Shown one piece after another: positions 9,030-19,085 of a DNA stretch of 64,000 nt. Made by a program: the position numbers and the translations under genes. The number at the start of each line of letters is the position of its first letter. Position 1 is the stretch's first letter. Below the pieces are notes generated by a model. The model did no database searches, was not told the origin of the DNA, and saw only the letters and a list, made by a program, of their open reading frames with translations. Origin of the DNA: Propionivibrio dicarboxylicus (GTDB lineage Bacteria; Pseudomonadota; Gammaproteobacteria; Burkholderiales; Rhodocyclaceae); assembly GCF_900099695.1 (NCBI RefSeq), contig NZ_FNCY01000006.1:1-64000 (forward strand), written 5' to 3'.

Positions 9030-9413
9030 ATGGCATATAGCGAAAAAGTTCTGGATCACTACGAGAATCCCCGCAACGTCGGATCCTTCGGCAAGGAAGA
9101 GTCGGGCATCGCGACCGGTATGGTCGGCGCGCCGGCCTGTGGCGACGTGATGAAATTGCAGATCAAGGTCGGCAAGGACGGTGTCATCGAAGACGCGAAG
9201 TTCAAGACCTACGGTTGCGGATCGGCGATCGCGTCGTCGTCGCTGGTGACCGAATGGGTCAAGGGCAAGACGCTTGAGCAGGCGCTCGAGATCAAGAATA
9301 CGCAGATTGCGGAAGAACTGGCGCTGCCGCCGGTCAAGATCCACTGCTCGATTCTGGCAGAGGATGCGATCAAGGCAGCGGTGGCCGATTACAAGAAAAA
9401 GAACGGCGAATGA
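9030..9413 (+). CDS. iscU: Fe-S cluster scaffold IscU
   Basis: 127 residues. Scaffold on which [2Fe-2S] clusters are built. The start at 9030 gives [20 protein letters not shown], the standard N-terminus, with GGAG upstream; an in-frame ATG at 9018 is rejected. The three cluster cysteines lie in GAPACGD, TYGCGSA and IHCSILAED. The LPPVK motif that HscA binds is intact just before the third cysteine, matching the hscA gene in this operon. Confidence 0.97.
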   Translation: MAYSEKVLDHYENPRNVGSFGKEESGIATGMVGAPACGDVMKLQIKVGKDGVIEDAKFKTYGCGSAIASSSLVTEWVKGKTLEQALEIKNTQIAEELALPPVKIHCSILAEDAIKAAVADYKKKNGE

Positions 9414-9441
9414 TATCGTCGTTGTCGACAGGAGAACAGGA

Positions 9442-9765
9442 ATGGCGGTAACACTCTCGGAGCGGGCGGCGGCACACGTCGCCAACTATCTCAGCAAACG
9501 TGGCAAGGGAATTGGCCTGCGGCTTGGCGTTCGCACCAGCGGTTGCTCGGGTGTCGCCTACAAGCTCGAGTTTGCCGATGTCATCGAACCCGAAGACGTG
9601 TCCTTCGAGTCGCACGGTGTCAAGGTGCTGATCGATGCGAAAAGTCTGGCGTATCTGGACGGTACCGAACTGGACTACACGCGCGAGGGTTTGAACGAAG
9701 GCTTCAAGTTCAACAACCCGAACGTCAAGGACGCCTGCGGTTGCGGCGAGAGCTTCACGGTTTAA
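9442..9765 (+). CDS. iscA: A-type Fe-S carrier IscA
   Basis: 107 residues, start [17 protein letters not shown] with a GGAG ribosome site. A-type carrier that takes clusters from IscU to target proteins. The three conserved cysteines are present: TSGCSGVAY near residue 35 and the C-terminal CGCGESF. The gene keeps the usual isc order. Confidence 0.95.
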   Translation: MAVTLSERAAAHVANYLSKRGKGIGLRLGVRTSGCSGVAYKLEFADVIEPEDVSFESHGVKVLIDAKSLAYLDGTELDYTREGLNEGFKFNNPNVKDACGCGESFTV

Positions 9766-9857
9766 AGGTGTGAGCGGTACCCGGCGGGCGCGTCGGGTAG
9801 TGCTGGATTGCGACGATGCCGGCCGGGCCGGTTCGTCAAACATCGCCAAGGGAATTC

Positions 9858-10385
9858 ATGGATTTCAACGCCGACTATTTTGCGCTGTTCGATCTGCCGC
9901 GGCGCTTCCGCATCGATGCTGCACAACTCGATGCCCGTTACCGCGACGTGCAGGCGCAGGTGCATCCGGATCGTTTCGCCGATGCCGACGATGCGCAGCG
10001 GCGCTTATCCTTGCAATGGGCGACGCGGGCCAATGAGGCGTATCTGGCGCTGAAGAAGCCGCTGTCGCGGGCCATTTATTTGCTTGAACTCGCCGGACAA
10101 GGCATCGATCTCGCCGACAATCGCGCCATGTCGGCCGAATTCCTCGTCGAACAGATGGAGTGGCGTGAAACGGTCGCTGAAGCCCGCGCCGCGCAAGCCG
10201 CGCCGGAACTCGAAGACCTCGATCAGCGCGTGCGGGCCTCGATCCGTTCAGGCTACGAGGAACTGGCCGACCTGCTTGACGATCGCAAGGACCTGGTGCA
10301 GGCCAGCGATCGCGTGCGGCGCCTGATGTTCCTCGAACGCTTGCTCGTCGATATCGACGAAGCCTTGGAGGCCGTCGAGGCCTAA
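9858..10385 (+). CDS. hscB: Co-chaperone HscB
   Basis: 175 residues. J-domain protein that brings IscU to HscA and stimulates its ATPase. The J domain holds the HPD motif (QVHPDRFAD) near residue 37, followed by the three-helix C-terminal domain that binds IscU. The start [13 protein letters not shown] at 9858 has AAGGGA upstream; the frame is open a further 14 codons without homology. A 92-base gap separates it from iscA. Confidence 0.94.
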   Translation: MDFNADYFALFDLPRRFRIDAAQLDARYRDVQAQVHPDRFADADDAQRRLSLQWATRANEAYLALKKPLSRAIYLLELAGQGIDLADNRAMSAEFLVEQMEWRETVAEARAAQAAPELEDLDQRVRASIRSGYEELADLLDDRKDLVQASDRVRRLMFLERLLVDIDEALEAVEA

Positions 10386-10407
10386 TAAAAATACACAGGG
10401 ACCCCTT

Positions 10408-12312
10408 ATGGCCTTACTGCAAATTTCGGAACCTGGCGAATCGCCGGCACCGCATCAACACAAACTGGCGGTCGGGATCGACCTGGGGACGACCAACTCC
10501 CTGGTGGCGACGGTGCGCAGCGGACTCTCGGTCGTTCTCGCCGACGAATTCGGCCGGCCGCTCTTGCCCTCGGTCGTCCAGTATCGTGCCGACGAAGAGC
10601 CTGTCGTCGGTTACGAGGCGCAGGCCGTGCAAGCCGTCGATCCGCGCAACGTCATCGTTTCGGTCAAGCGCTTCATGGGGCGTGGCCTCAAGGATATCGC
10701 GCACCGCGAGTCGTTGCCGTACGTCTTCGATGATGCCCCAGGCATGGTCCGCTTGCAGACGGTGGCAGGAGTCAAGAGTCCGGTCGAGGTGTCGGCCGAC
10801 ATCCTGCGCGCCTTGCGCGTACGGGCCGAGAGTGCGCTTGGCGGTCCGCTCGTCGGCGCGGTGATTACCGTCCCGGCCTATTTCGACGATGCGCAGCGTC
10901 AGGCGACCAAGGATGCGGCCAAGCTGGCCGGGTTGTCGGTCTTGCGCCTGCTCAACGAACCGACGGCGGCGGCGATCGCTTACGGTCTCGATAATGCGGC
11001 CGAAGGCATCTATGCCGTCTATGATCTTGGCGGCGGCACTTTCGACATCTCGATCCTGCGCCTGTCGCGCGGCGTTTTCGAAGTGCTGTCGACCGGCGGC
11101 GACTCGGCGCTCGGCGGCGACGATTTCGATCAGCGCATCTTCTGCTGGATTCTCGAGGCGGCGAAGCTCAAGCCGCTCTCGGCCGAGGACGCCCGTCTGC
11201 TGCTGACCTGTGCGCGTGAGGCCAAGGAATACCTGACGCCGCATGGCGTCGCTCCGATTTCGGCGCGGCTCGGCAGCGGCGAGGTCGTCGATCTCAAGCT
11301 GACGACCGAGATATTCACCGAGATCACGCAGACGCTGGTGTCGAAGACGATTCAGCCGGTGAAAAAGGCGCTGCGCGATGCCGCGCTCACGATCGATGAT
11401 GTCAAGGGCGTCGTCATGGTCGGCGGTGCGACGCGCATGCCGCAGATCCAGCGTGCTGTCGCCGAATTTTTCAAGCAGCAGCCGCTCAATAATCTCGACC
11501 CCGACAAGGTGGTCGCGCTGGGCGCAGCGACGCAGGCCAATCTGCTCGCCGGCAACCGTGCCGCCGGCGACGACTGGCTGCTGCTCGACGTCATCCCGCT
11601 CTCGCTCGGACTCGAGACGATGGGCGGGCTCGTCGAAAAGATCATTCCGCGCAACTCGACCATTCCGGTCGCGCGTGCGCAGGAGTTTACGACCTTCCGC
11701 GACGGGCAGACCGCGTTGGCGGTTCATGTCGTGCAAGGTGAGCGTGAACTGGTCAGCGACTGTCGCTCGCTTGCCCGCTTTGAACTGCGCGGTATTCCGC
11801 CGATGGTCGCCGGTGCGGCGCGTATTCGCGTCACCTTCCAGGTCGATGCCGATGGCCTGTTGTCCGTGTCGGCGCGCGAAACGACCTCGGGAGTCGAGGC
11901 CAGCATTTCGGTGAAGCCGTCGTACGGCTTGTCCGACGACGAGATCGCCAGCATGCTCAAGGATTCGATGGCGCATACGCGCGACGACGCCCTTAGGCGC
12001 GCGATGAAGGAAGCCCAGGTCGAGGCGCAGCGCCTGATCGAAGCCGTGCAGGCAGCCTTGCGCAGCGATGGCGAATTGCTCGAAACCGAACAGCGCGCTC
12101 GCATTGAGCAGTTGATGACGCGTTTGCAGGCGGCATCGCTTGGCGAAGACCGGGTGCAGATCAACGCGGCAATGAATGAACTCGAGATGCAAACCAAGGC
12201 GTTTGCCGCGCTGCGGATGGACAAGTCGATCCGCAAGGCATTTGCCGGCAAGCGGATCGAATCGCTGACGGAGGAAGAACTCACTGATCAGACTTCGGGA
12301 GAATCGGCATGA
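10408..12312 (+). CDS. hscA: Hsp70-type chaperone HscA
   Basis: 634 residues, slightly longer than the E. coli protein. Specialised Hsp70 that uses ATP to push the cluster off IscU. Nucleotide-binding motifs are [13 protein letters not shown] near residue 24, [13 protein letters not shown] near residue 205 and [11 protein letters not shown] near residue 336; the substrate-binding half follows with a helical lid at the C-terminus. Its stop overlaps the fdx start (ATGA), so the two are translationally coupled. Confidence 0.95.
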   Translation: MALLQISEPGESPAPHQHKLAVGIDLGTTNSLVATVRSGLSVVLADEFGRPLLPSVVQYRADEEPVVGYEAQAVQAVDPRNVIVSVKRFMGRGLKDIAHRESLPYVFDDAPGMVRLQTVAGVKSPVEVSADILRALRVRAESALGGPLVGAVITVPAYFDDAQRQATKDAAKLAGLSVLRLLNEPTAAAIAYGLDNAAEGIYAVYDLGGGTFDISILRLSRGVFEVLSTGGDSALGGDDFDQRIFCWILEAAKLKPLSAEDARLLLTCAREAKEYLTPHGVAPISARLGSGEVVDLKLTTEIFTEITQTLVSKTIQPVKKALRDAALTIDDVKGVVMVGGATRMPQIQRAVAEFFKQQPLNNLDPDKVVALGAATQANLLAGNRAAGDDWLLLDVIPLSLGLETMGGLVEKIIPRNSTIPVARAQEFTTFRDGQTALAVHVVQGERELVSDCRSLARFELRGIPPMVAGAARIRVTFQVDADGLLSVSARETTSGVEASISVKPSYGLSDDEIASMLKDSMAHTRDDALRRAMKEAQVEAQRLIEAVQAALRSDGELLETEQRARIEQLMTRLQAASLGEDRVQINAAMNELEMQTKAFAALRMDKSIRKAFAGKRIESLTEEELTDQTSGESA

Positions 12313-12650
12313 CACAGATCATCGTATTGCCCCACGCGGAAATCTGCCCGGACGGGGCCGTCATCGAGGCCAAGGAGGGCGAGTCGGTTTGTCAGAATCT
12401 GCTCGATAACGGCATCGAAATCGAGCACGCCTGCGAGATGTCCTGCGCCTGTACGACGTGCCACGTCGTCATTCGCGAGGGTTTCAACGGTCTCGAGCCT
12501 TCGGACGAACTCGAGGACGATTTGCTGGACAAGGCCTGGGGGCTTGAGCCCAATTCGCGTCTCTCGTGCCAGGCCGTGGTGAACGAAACGCCACTGGTCA
12601 TCGAGATTCCGCGCTATTCGATCAACATGACACGGGAAGGGAAACGCTGA
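12309..12650 (+). CDS. fdx: [2Fe-2S] ferredoxin of the isc operon
   Basis: 113 residues. Adrenodoxin-type ferredoxin that supplies electrons for cluster assembly. Cluster cysteines are in [10 protein letters not shown] (residues ~38-47) and SRLSCQA near residue 84, following the C-x5-C-x2-C...C pattern. Overlaps hscA by four bases and is followed two bases later by iscX. Confidence 0.95.
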   Translation: MTQIIVLPHAEICPDGAVIEAKEGESVCQNLLDNGIEIEHACEMSCACTTCHVVIREGFNGLEPSDELEDDLLDKAWGLEPNSRLSCQAVVNETPLVIEIPRYSINMTREGKR

Positions 12651-12652
12651 TC

Positions 12653-12847
12653 ATGAAGTGGACTTCCGTTTACGATATTGCCGCCGAGTTGGCCGATTCG
12701 CATCCCGACGTCGATCCGAAGAAGGTCAATTTTGTTGATTTGATGCAATGGGTTATCGCCTTGCCAGATTTTGACGACGACCCCAAGCATTGCGGTGAAA
12801 AGGTGCTCGAGGCCATTCAGCAGGCCTGGATCGACGAGGTCGATTGA
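12653..12847 (+). CDS. iscX: Fe-S assembly protein IscX
   Basis: 64 residues, start MKWTSVYDIAAELADSHPD. Small acidic protein that binds IscS and iron and tunes the assembly rate. The family hallmark DFDDDP is near residue 41, and the C-terminus EAIQQAWIDEVD is typical. Last gene of the isc operon, 2 bases after fdx. Confidence 0.93.
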   Translation: MKWTSVYDIAAELADSHPDVDPKKVNFVDLMQWVIALPDFDDDPKHCGEKVLEAIQQAWIDEVD

Positions 12848-13027
12848 GATATTTTCAAAAATCGAAAAGCATTATTACGTTTGCTTCATCGGACGCGATG
12901 CGTTAATCTTAACTACGCCTTAAGTGGTAATGCGGTCATACCGGCTCATGGTTTTTTCGCTCGATAAATAGAGAATACGGGTGGAATATCTGAGAGTCAT
13001 CGTGCGTTCAAAAGGGGATGGTTCGAA

Positions 13028-14641
13028 ATGCTGATTAGCAGGAAAATCTGGCTTCTGGTGGCATTGGCGATGGCGACTGCTGCAGCCATTTCATTTTTCG
13101 GTCTGTTTGGTCTTCGGGTTGTGAATACCGACGTCAAGGGGATCGCCGAAGAATCGGTTCCGGCGATGCTGAAGATCAGCGACATGCGCAGTACCTATCT
13201 CGGCCTGATTCCGAAGCTGTATGAACGCGCCGGCACGGACGACGCCGCCAAAGGGGAATCCCTCGAAAAAGAAATCAACGAAGGCGGACAAGCGCTGATC
13301 AAGCAGATCAATGCCTACTCGGATAACGTTACGGATGAGGATCGCAAGAACGATCTCACCCAGGCCAAACTTGGCCTGATTGCTTTCATCACGCGCATGC
13401 GGCAGATCAGCGCGCTCGCCTCGCAAGGGGAGAACGGCATGGCGCTGGATATGATCAAGCGCGACATCGGTCCGCTGCACCACGATCTGGCGGCTGCTTT
13501 CGACAAGCTGGTGAAGGTCAGTATCGATGATGTTAACGTGCATTCCCAGTCGGCAGACTCGGCATTCAAGAGAACGCTGATGATCACGATCGCGGCGGCA
13601 GTGATCGGTGTCGGTGGCATTGGCCTGATGGGATTTTTCCTCGGAGGCTCGATCACCAAACCGCTGTCGGCCATGCAGCAGGCGATCACACAGACGTCCA
13701 CCGAGCTCGACTTTACCCGCTCAATCGATATCCGTAGCGATGATGAGATTGGCAGGACGCTGCGCGCCTACAACGAATTGCTATCACGTCTGCGAGCAAG
13801 TTTGAGCGGCGTGCAGGCCGCCGCTGCGCGCATGGCGCAGATTTCCGACGACGTCAATCAGACGACCAAGGAAATTACCGAAAACTCCCATGCGCAGAAC
13901 GATGCGTCGTCCTCGATGGCCGCTGCGATCGAGGAACTCACCGTCAGTATTTCGATGGTTGCCAATCAGGCGCAGGAAGCCAGTCAGCACACGCTCAAGT
14001 CGCGCGAGACTGCCGATAGCGGTGCCGAGGTGATCCTGGCGACGGTTCAGGGGATCCAGACGATATCGGATTCGGTGCGTCAGACGTCGACGCGCATCGA
14101 TGCGTTGCGTAACGATAGCGAGAAGATATCCTCCGTGGCCAACATCATCAAGGAGATCGCTGAGCAGACCAACCTGCTGGCGCTCAACGCCGCGATCGAG
14201 GCGGCGCGGGCGGGTGAGCAGGGCCGCGGTTTCGCGGTCGTGGCGGACGAGGTGCGCAAGCTCGCCGAGCGGACGACGCAGTCGACGCAGGAAATTTCGA
14301 CACTGCTCGGACAGATGCAGAGCAGCGCCGCGCACGCCGTGAACAGCATGGGCCAGGCCGTGCGCTCGGTCGATGTCGGCGTCGAGAACGCGCAGCGAGC
14401 GGGACACTCGATCCAGGAAATCAAGGAAGGGTCGAGTACCGTGGTTGGCTCCGTCGAGGAAATCTCGGAAGCCGTGCGCGAGCAGAGCGCGGCGACCACC
14501 TCGATCTCGCAGCGCATCGAGCAGATCGCGCAGATGACCGAACGTAATACGCAGGCCGTCGAGACGACCGCCGAAGCGGTCAATCGCATGAGCGAGATGA
14601 GTCGGGAAATTGCCGAGACGCTGCGCGCTTACAAGGTCTGA
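13028..14641 (+). CDS. Methyl-accepting chemotaxis protein
   Basis: 537 residues. One membrane helix near residues 8-30, a periplasmic part of about 150 residues that looks like a four-helix-bundle sensor, a second helix near 184-207, a HAMP domain, then the cytoplasmic signalling coil. The highly conserved hairpin tip ([40 protein letters not shown]) sits near residue 385. There is no C-terminal CheR/CheB tether pentapeptide. It has a good ribosome site (AGGGGATGG) and lies 180 bases after iscX, in an AT-rich gap. The ligand is unknown; no chemotaxis genes adjoin. Confidence 0.93.
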   Translation: MLISRKIWLLVALAMATAAAISFFGLFGLRVVNTDVKGIAEESVPAMLKISDMRSTYLGLIPKLYERAGTDDAAKGESLEKEINEGGQALIKQINAYSDNVTDEDRKNDLTQAKLGLIAFITRMRQISALASQGENGMALDMIKRDIGPLHHDLAAAFDKLVKVSIDDVNVHSQSADSAFKRTLMITIAAAVIGVGGIGLMGFFLGGSITKPLSAMQQAITQTSTELDFTRSIDIRSDDEIGRTLRAYNELLSRLRASLSGVQAAAARMAQISDDVNQTTKEITENSHAQNDASSSMAAAIEELTVSISMVANQAQEASQHTLKSRETADSGAEVILATVQGIQTISDSVRQTSTRIDALRNDSEKISSVANIIKEIAEQTNLLALNAAIEAARAGEQGRGFAVVADEVRKLAERTTQSTQEISTLLGQMQSSAAHAVNSMGQAVRSVDVGVENAQRAGHSIQEIKEGSSTVVGSVEEISEAVREQSAATTSISQRIEQIAQMTERNTQAVETTAEAVNRMSEMSREIAETLRAYKV

Positions 14642-14652
14642 TTAGAGGCGGT

Positions 14653-16839
14653 TCATTCCAGACTCAGCCGATGGTCCTTGCAGACCATTTCGGCGAGTCT
14701 GTCAGCCGGGACCGGCGGGCTGAACAGGTAACCCTGCAACTGATCGCAGCCGAGCGAGCGCAGGAAATCCATCTGCGCCTTGTTCTCGATGCCCTCGGCA
14801 ACGATTTCATGGTCGAGTTGCTTGCCCATGGTGACGATCGCCTGCGCAATGGCGCAGTCGTTCTTGTCCTGCGGCACACCGATGACGAAGGACCGGTCGA
14901 TCTTCAGCGTCGAGATCGGAAATTTCTTCAGATAGGCGAGGCTTGAATAGCCTGTGCCGAAATCATCCAGCGAGAGACTGAAACCACGGGCGACGAGATC
15001 GTTCATGATCGGGATGACGAGTTCTGCGCCGCGGACCAGCAGGCTTTCGGTAATTTCGAGGCGAAGCATTTCCGGCGGTATGCCGTGACGTTCGACGATC
15101 TCGCTGATCCGGTCGGGAAGTTGGGCGTCGAATTGGCGTGCGGAGAGATTCACCGCGATCGGAATCAAGGGGATGCTTTTCCGCATCCAGTCGTGAATCT
15201 GGCGGCAGGCGGCTTCGATAACCCAGTTGCCGAGGCTGTAGATGAGGCCGGTTTCTTCGGCAAGCGGCACGAAGCGAGAAGGCGGGATCATGCCTTGGAC
15301 CGGGTGCGGCCAGCGGATCAATGCTTCCGCGCCGACAATGCGGCCGTTGCGGAGGCTTGCCTTGGGCTGGTAATGCAGGACGAGTGCATTTTCGTTGACG
15401 GCCTGGCGCAGTTCGCCTTCGAGTTGCCAGAGCTCCTTGGCGCGAATATTCATCGCCGGGCCGAAAAACAGATAACCTGAGTCGCTGGTTTGTTGCACGC
15501 GCTTCATCGCCACGTCGGCGGCGCGCTGCAGTTCGTCCACGTTCTGACCGTCTTCGGGCAGTGTCGCAATCCCGATGCATGCCTCTATGTGCAAAGCATG
15601 CGGTCCGATGGCGAACAAGGGATGAAGGGTTTCCAGCAGCTTCTCGGCGACGAGTCCGCAGTGCTCGCGCTTCTGGATATTGAGGGCAATGACGAATTCG
15701 TCGCCGCCAAAGCGCGCGATGATATCTTCGTCGCGCAAAGCTTGACGGAATCGCTGTGCGATCTGGCGGAGGAGTTCGTCGCCAATTTCGAGTCCAAGCG
15801 AATCGTTGACCGAGGTGAATCGGTTGATGTCGATCACCATCAGGGCTACGTTGCGCTCGTTGCGGCTCGCACTGGCGAACATCTGATCCGCCAGTTGGTT
15901 AAAGAGCGTGCGATTGGGCAAGCCCGTCAGGCTGTCGTAATTGACGATTTGCTGCATGCGGTGTTCGGCGGCACGCAGCACACTGATATCGGAAAAAATG
16001 GAAAAAGCGTGCGTGACTTCTCCTTGCGGATTGCGCACGACGCCGATCGAGACCGACTGGGGGAACAACTCGCCGTTCTTTCGCCGCCCGATGATCTCGC
16101 CTTGCCAGGCACCGGCACCATGCATTGCGGCACGGACTTCGGCGCGGAAGTCGGCACTGTGCCCCCCCGAGCGCAGTAGATCCGGGGTCTGCCCGATGGC
16201 TTCGAAGGAGGTGTAGCCGGTAATGCGGGAGAAGGCTGAATTGACGGAAACGATCATCTCGTTGCGGTCGGTGATCAGTATGCCTTCGTCGCTGTTTTCA
16301 ATGATGGTGGCATGTAAGCGCTGGCGATCGTCATCGCTGAGGAGATCGCTGAGCGTCGTCAGGTGAGCGGCCATCCCGATCGCCTGACCGGCATCGTCGA
16401 AGATTCGCGAAAGCGTGAGATTGGCGCGAAATACTTCGCCCGTCTTCTTGCGATGATGGACCTCGATATACGGACTGCCCTCATTGAGAAAGTAGTCATG
16501 AAAGCCGTCGTTGAACGTGTCCGATTCGTCAGCGTAAATGAAGAGGAAGTGCTGTCCGATTGCTTCGCTTCGGGTGTATCCGAAAAGTGCTTCTGCGGCG
16601 TTGTTCCAGTCCGTAATATAGCCTGTCAGATCCATCCGGATGATCGGTTGTTCCGAGGCTTCCAGTGGCTTCCATGTCGGATTGTTGCAGCAATATTCGT
16701 CGTTGAGTTTGCCGAGTATCCGTTCGAGCGACTCAAGCTTCCGGTGTGCATCCTCGCCGGATTGCGTGCGCGCTTGTTGGCACAGCGCGATACATTGGGC
16801 GAGGATGAGGTCAGGCGTTGCCATCGCACTGATGCTCAT
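14653..16839 (-). CDS. PAS-PAS-GGDEF-EAL c-di-GMP enzyme
   Basis: 728 residues, no membrane helix, so cytoplasmic. Order: a short helical N-terminus, PAS near 62-165, PAS near 172-290, GGDEF near 295-455, EAL near 470-720. The cyclase signature ARFGGDEF is intact and preceded by an RDED product-inhibition site five residues upstream. The phosphodiesterase residues are present: GAEALIRW, NLSARQFD, LEITES, DDFGTGYSS, LKIDRSF and AEGIE. Both activities are therefore possible. The start at 16839 overlaps the end of the upstream HDOD gene by 29 bases; ATG 16824 is an alternative. It probably forms an operon with that gene. Confidence 0.92.
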   Translation of the reverse strand: MSISAMATPDLILAQCIALCQQARTQSGEDAHRKLESLERILGKLNDEYCCNNPTWKPLEASEQPIIRMDLTGYITDWNNAAEALFGYTRSEAIGQHFLFIYADESDTFNDGFHDYFLNEGSPYIEVHHRKKTGEVFRANLTLSRIFDDAGQAIGMAAHLTTLSDLLSDDDRQRLHATIIENSDEGILITDRNEMIVSVNSAFSRITGYTSFEAIGQTPDLLRSGGHSADFRAEVRAAMHGAGAWQGEIIGRRKNGELFPQSVSIGVVRNPQGEVTHAFSIFSDISVLRAAEHRMQQIVNYDSLTGLPNRTLFNQLADQMFASASRNERNVALMVIDINRFTSVNDSLGLEIGDELLRQIAQRFRQALRDEDIIARFGGDEFVIALNIQKREHCGLVAEKLLETLHPLFAIGPHALHIEACIGIATLPEDGQNVDELQRAADVAMKRVQQTSDSGYLFFGPAMNIRAKELWQLEGELRQAVNENALVLHYQPKASLRNGRIVGAEALIRWPHPVQGMIPPSRFVPLAEETGLIYSLGNWVIEAACRQIHDWMRKSIPLIPIAVNLSARQFDAQLPDRISEIVERHGIPPEMLRLEITESLLVRGAELVIPIMNDLVARGFSLSLDDFGTGYSSLAYLKKFPISTLKIDRSFVIGVPQDKNDCAIAQAIVTMGKQLDHEIVAEGIENKAQMDFLRSLGCDQLQGYLFSPPVPADRLAEMVCKDHRLSLE

Positions 16840-17800
16840 GAATGACGTCCAGCATCCATTGGTAGGCCTCGACAGTCAGACGGTTGTAGTCCTCCAGCGA
16901 GATGCCGAGCGACGCGACTTCGGCGGTGAGCGTCTTGGCGTCGCATTTTTCCGCAGCATCGATCGCTTTCAGCATGCGGCCCAGATCGCCCTGCAAGGTC
17001 AGCAAGGCGGTCATCAGCGGTTTGTTCAGGTTGAGCGGCGTCAGTATCTTCTCGAGCGGCACCGCGAAAAGTACGCCAAGAAGCGAGAACATGCCGGCCA
17101 TAAAGGCCTGTTCCTGCGTTTGGCGGTCGAAGCCTGCGGCTTTCGCCAACAACTCCATTGCGCGCGCACGAACCGTGGCATGGGCGAGCAGCAGGGCTGA
17201 TCGACGGTCGTTCCGGTTCGCCGAAAAGAGCATCAGATTCAGCCAGCGCTTCAATTGTTGCCGGCCAAGAATCAGTATGGCTTGCGAAAAACTCGAGATG
17301 TTCCGGCTGACGCCGATGCCAATGGAATTGACAAGACGAAGAAGGTGGTAGGAAAGAACGGGGTCCTGGCGAAAGACGGCTTCGATATCGCGCGTGTCAG
17401 CTTCGTTGGCGACGAGTTGAAGCAACTTGAGTTCAAGTCCGCGCGAGCTTGACTGGCCGCCGGTGCCGTTGTTGCCTGCGGCCATGAACCAGTGTCCCCC
17501 GAGCCATTCGCATGGCGCGTGTAGATCGATCTGATCGAGTGTGGCGGCGCTACGGATCGTTTCATCGGCAACAATGTGACAACCTAGCTGTATGAGACGC
17601 TCTTGGGTTCCGGGAGACAATCGGGAAGCACGATCGGAAGTGATGAGGCAGGGGAGCGCGGTTGCCAAGGCTGCGAACGTCGCTGTCCCCACCAGCGCTT
17701 GAATGCCGGTATCGTCTTCAGGGTCGAGATACAACGCTATCGCGGCGACCTTTAGCGATCGGTCGGCCAAGGGTTCAAGCAGCAGTGGCGAACGTGTCAT
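16811..17800 (-). CDS. HDOD signalling protein of the YuxH type, lacking a complete EAL domain
   Basis: 329 residues. The HDOD domain spans about 120-320: VFRQDPVLSYHLLRLVNS, ISSFSQAILILGRQQLKRWLNLML and the helix QEQAFMAGMFSLLGVLF. This matches the C-terminal half of YuxH-type proteins, which normally carry an EAL domain of about 200 residues in front. Here the N-terminal part is only ~115 residues and contains no EALxR, DDFGTG or other catalytic motif, so it looks like a shrunken, non-catalytic remnant. It overlaps the GGDEF-EAL gene downstream and a small ORF upstream, so a shared regulatory role is likely but unproven. Confidence 0.8.
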   Translation of the reverse strand: MTRSPLLLEPLADRSLKVAAIALYLDPEDDTGIQALVGTATFAALATALPCLITSDRASRLSPGTQERLIQLGCHIVADETIRSAATLDQIDLHAPCEWLGGHWFMAAGNNGTGGQSSSRGLELKLLQLVANEADTRDIEAVFRQDPVLSYHLLRLVNSIGIGVSRNISSFSQAILILGRQQLKRWLNLMLFSANRNDRRSALLLAHATVRARAMELLAKAAGFDRQTQEQAFMAGMFSLLGVLFAVPLEKILTPLNLNKPLMTALLTLQGDLGRMLKAIDAAEKCDAKTLTAEVASLGISLEDYNRLTVEAYQWMLDVIHEHQCDGNA

Positions 17801-17973
17801 CGTTTCTTATTGCGCCGGATCGGCGGCATTCCCCGGAGTAATTTGTTTGCATATTCTGTGTCGGCGAGCCTGCGCCAGAGTATACGATTTTTGTCCCGAG
17901 AGTTCGGCAATTTTTCTGCGTCAGGCAGGTCGGCGTCGTGATCTTGCAACGGTTTTTGATGTATTTCCGACAT
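17797..17973 (-). CDS. Possible small protein coupled to the HDOD gene
   Basis: 58 residues from the ATG at 17973: starts MSEIHQKPLQDHDADL and ends PPIRRNKKR. I do not recognise it. It is highly charged, acidic in the first third and strongly basic at the end, with no membrane segment. In its favour is the four-base ATGA overlap between its stop and the HDOD start, the coupling pattern used by neighbouring real operons. Against it are the weak ribosome site and the lack of any known relative. Confidence 0.4.
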   Translation of the reverse strand: MSEIHQKPLQDHDADLPDAEKLPNSRDKNRILWRRLADTEYANKLLRGMPPIRRNKKR

Positions 17974-18043
17974 TGTCGACTGGCGATTGCCCGGCGCCGG
18001 CAAATCGTCCGGGCGTCGGGCTTGTACTGCGTCTGACAGTTGA

Positions 18044-18838
18044 TTAGAAGCGCATGAGCTGGCCGTTGACCATCCTGACGCGGTCGCCGCGTTGCAGACT
18101 CGGTGCTTGGGCTTCCATAAAAGTGCGAACGTTGCCGTCGTCAAAGCGGACGGCGATTTCAAAATGGCGTGTCGAACGGACGTTTCGTTCAACCTCGTTG
18201 CCGGCTAGCGCGCCGCCGACGGCGCCGACCACGGCGCCGACCGTCTTGCCGCGACCGCCGCCGATCTGATTGCCGAGTAAGCCGCCAATAACTCCGCCAC
18301 CGACAGCGCCGAGTCCCGAACCTTCGCCTTCCTGGCGAATTTCCCGCACGCTTTCGACGATGCCGCATTCGCGACATACCGGCTGCGCTTGCCCGTAGGC
18401 CGGTGACTGCAATACGGGGGGGTTTCTCTCTGCAGTGCGTCCGTTCCAGCCGTTGTCGCCCATCGGCGCTTCAGCGGCGAAACCTTGCTGTCCGAACGCG
18501 GGGTCACGGTTAGCCGGGCGCCGCTGAACCTGGCGCGGTGGCGGAATGGGGGCGTCACGATCGTCTTGGGGGCGTGCCTTGGCAATGGGCGCTGGCTTTT
18601 TTTCGGTTGTCGGAGCAGGGGCGACGGCGGCTGGGGCTGCCGCCGCCGGTGTTTGTGGCACTGCAACCGTTGGTGGAGGCGGCGGCGCGCTTGTGGCTGG
18701 CGCTGCGGTGGTGGCCGGCTCGGCGCGCGGTGGCAAATAGCCAGCGAACCACGCCGTTGCGGCCAGACTGGCGACGGTGATGGCGCTTGCCGCGACGATG
18801 ACCATCGGATGCGTGCGGGAGGGGGATGGGTTGTCCAT
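18044..18838 (-). CDS. Glycine-zipper 2TM-domain membrane-anchored protein
   Basis: 264 residues from ATG 18838, chosen because GGAGA lies upstream at good spacing. An N-terminal membrane anchor (VIVAASAITVASLAATAWFA) is followed by a long Pro/Ala-rich linker, then a CRECG motif near residue 155 and a glycine zipper near 170-210 (GAVGGGVIGGLLGNQIGGG, GAVVGAVGGALAGNE), ending in a small beta-rich tail (FEIAVRFDDGNVRTF). This matches the SlyB/Rickettsia 17-kDa-like glycine-zipper group in the envelope. Unlike SlyB it has an uncleaved-looking anchor and not a lipobox. The role is probably envelope integrity; that is inference. Confidence 0.8.
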   Translation of the reverse strand: MDNPSPSRTHPMVIVAASAITVASLAATAWFAGYLPPRAEPATTAAPATSAPPPPPTVAVPQTPAAAAPAAVAPAPTTEKKPAPIAKARPQDDRDAPIPPPRQVQRRPANRDPAFGQQGFAAEAPMGDNGWNGRTAERNPPVLQSPAYGQAQPVCRECGIVESVREIRQEGEGSGLGAVGGGVIGGLLGNQIGGGRGKTVGAVVGAVGGALAGNEVERNVRSTRHFEIAVRFDDGNVRTFMEAQAPSLQRGDRVRMVNGQLMRF

Positions 18839-19011
18839 GGCGTGTCTCCTGGCGAAGGTCTTCAATGTCGTACTAACGCAACAATAGTCGGGTCGGCTGA
18901 CAAAGCGAGTGTTGCCACGCCGTAAATTGGGGGCGGTGCCGTGTGGCGGAGGCGGTGCGCAAGACGATGGGGTCCAGATTGCCGCCGATACATGCTTCGG
19001 GCCTGAAATGC

Positions 19012-19043
19012 AAAACGGGGAACCTCAATGCGAGGCTCCCCGT
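19012..19043 (-). terminator. Intrinsic terminator of lysS
   Basis: Stem arms 19015-19026 and 19032-19043 pair over 12 positions with one mismatch, and on the minus strand the stem is followed by TTTT. It lies 42 bases past the lysS stop. Confidence 0.75.
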
Positions 19044-19085
19044 CGATTTTCGCTCAGGCGCAGTTAACGCCGTCCGGTCATCGCG

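Noticed and set aside
9766-9857. Extra small gene between iscA and hscB
   Set aside because: Only short frames without ribosome site or recognisable sequence.
10414-12315. Minus-strand ORF of 633 codons opposite hscA
   Set aside because: Mirror of hscA codons with no motifs.
12848-13027. Possible sigma-28 (flagellar) promoter before the chemoreceptor (CTCGATAA near 12960)
   Set aside because: The -10-like match is partial and no TAAA-type -35 lies at the right distance.
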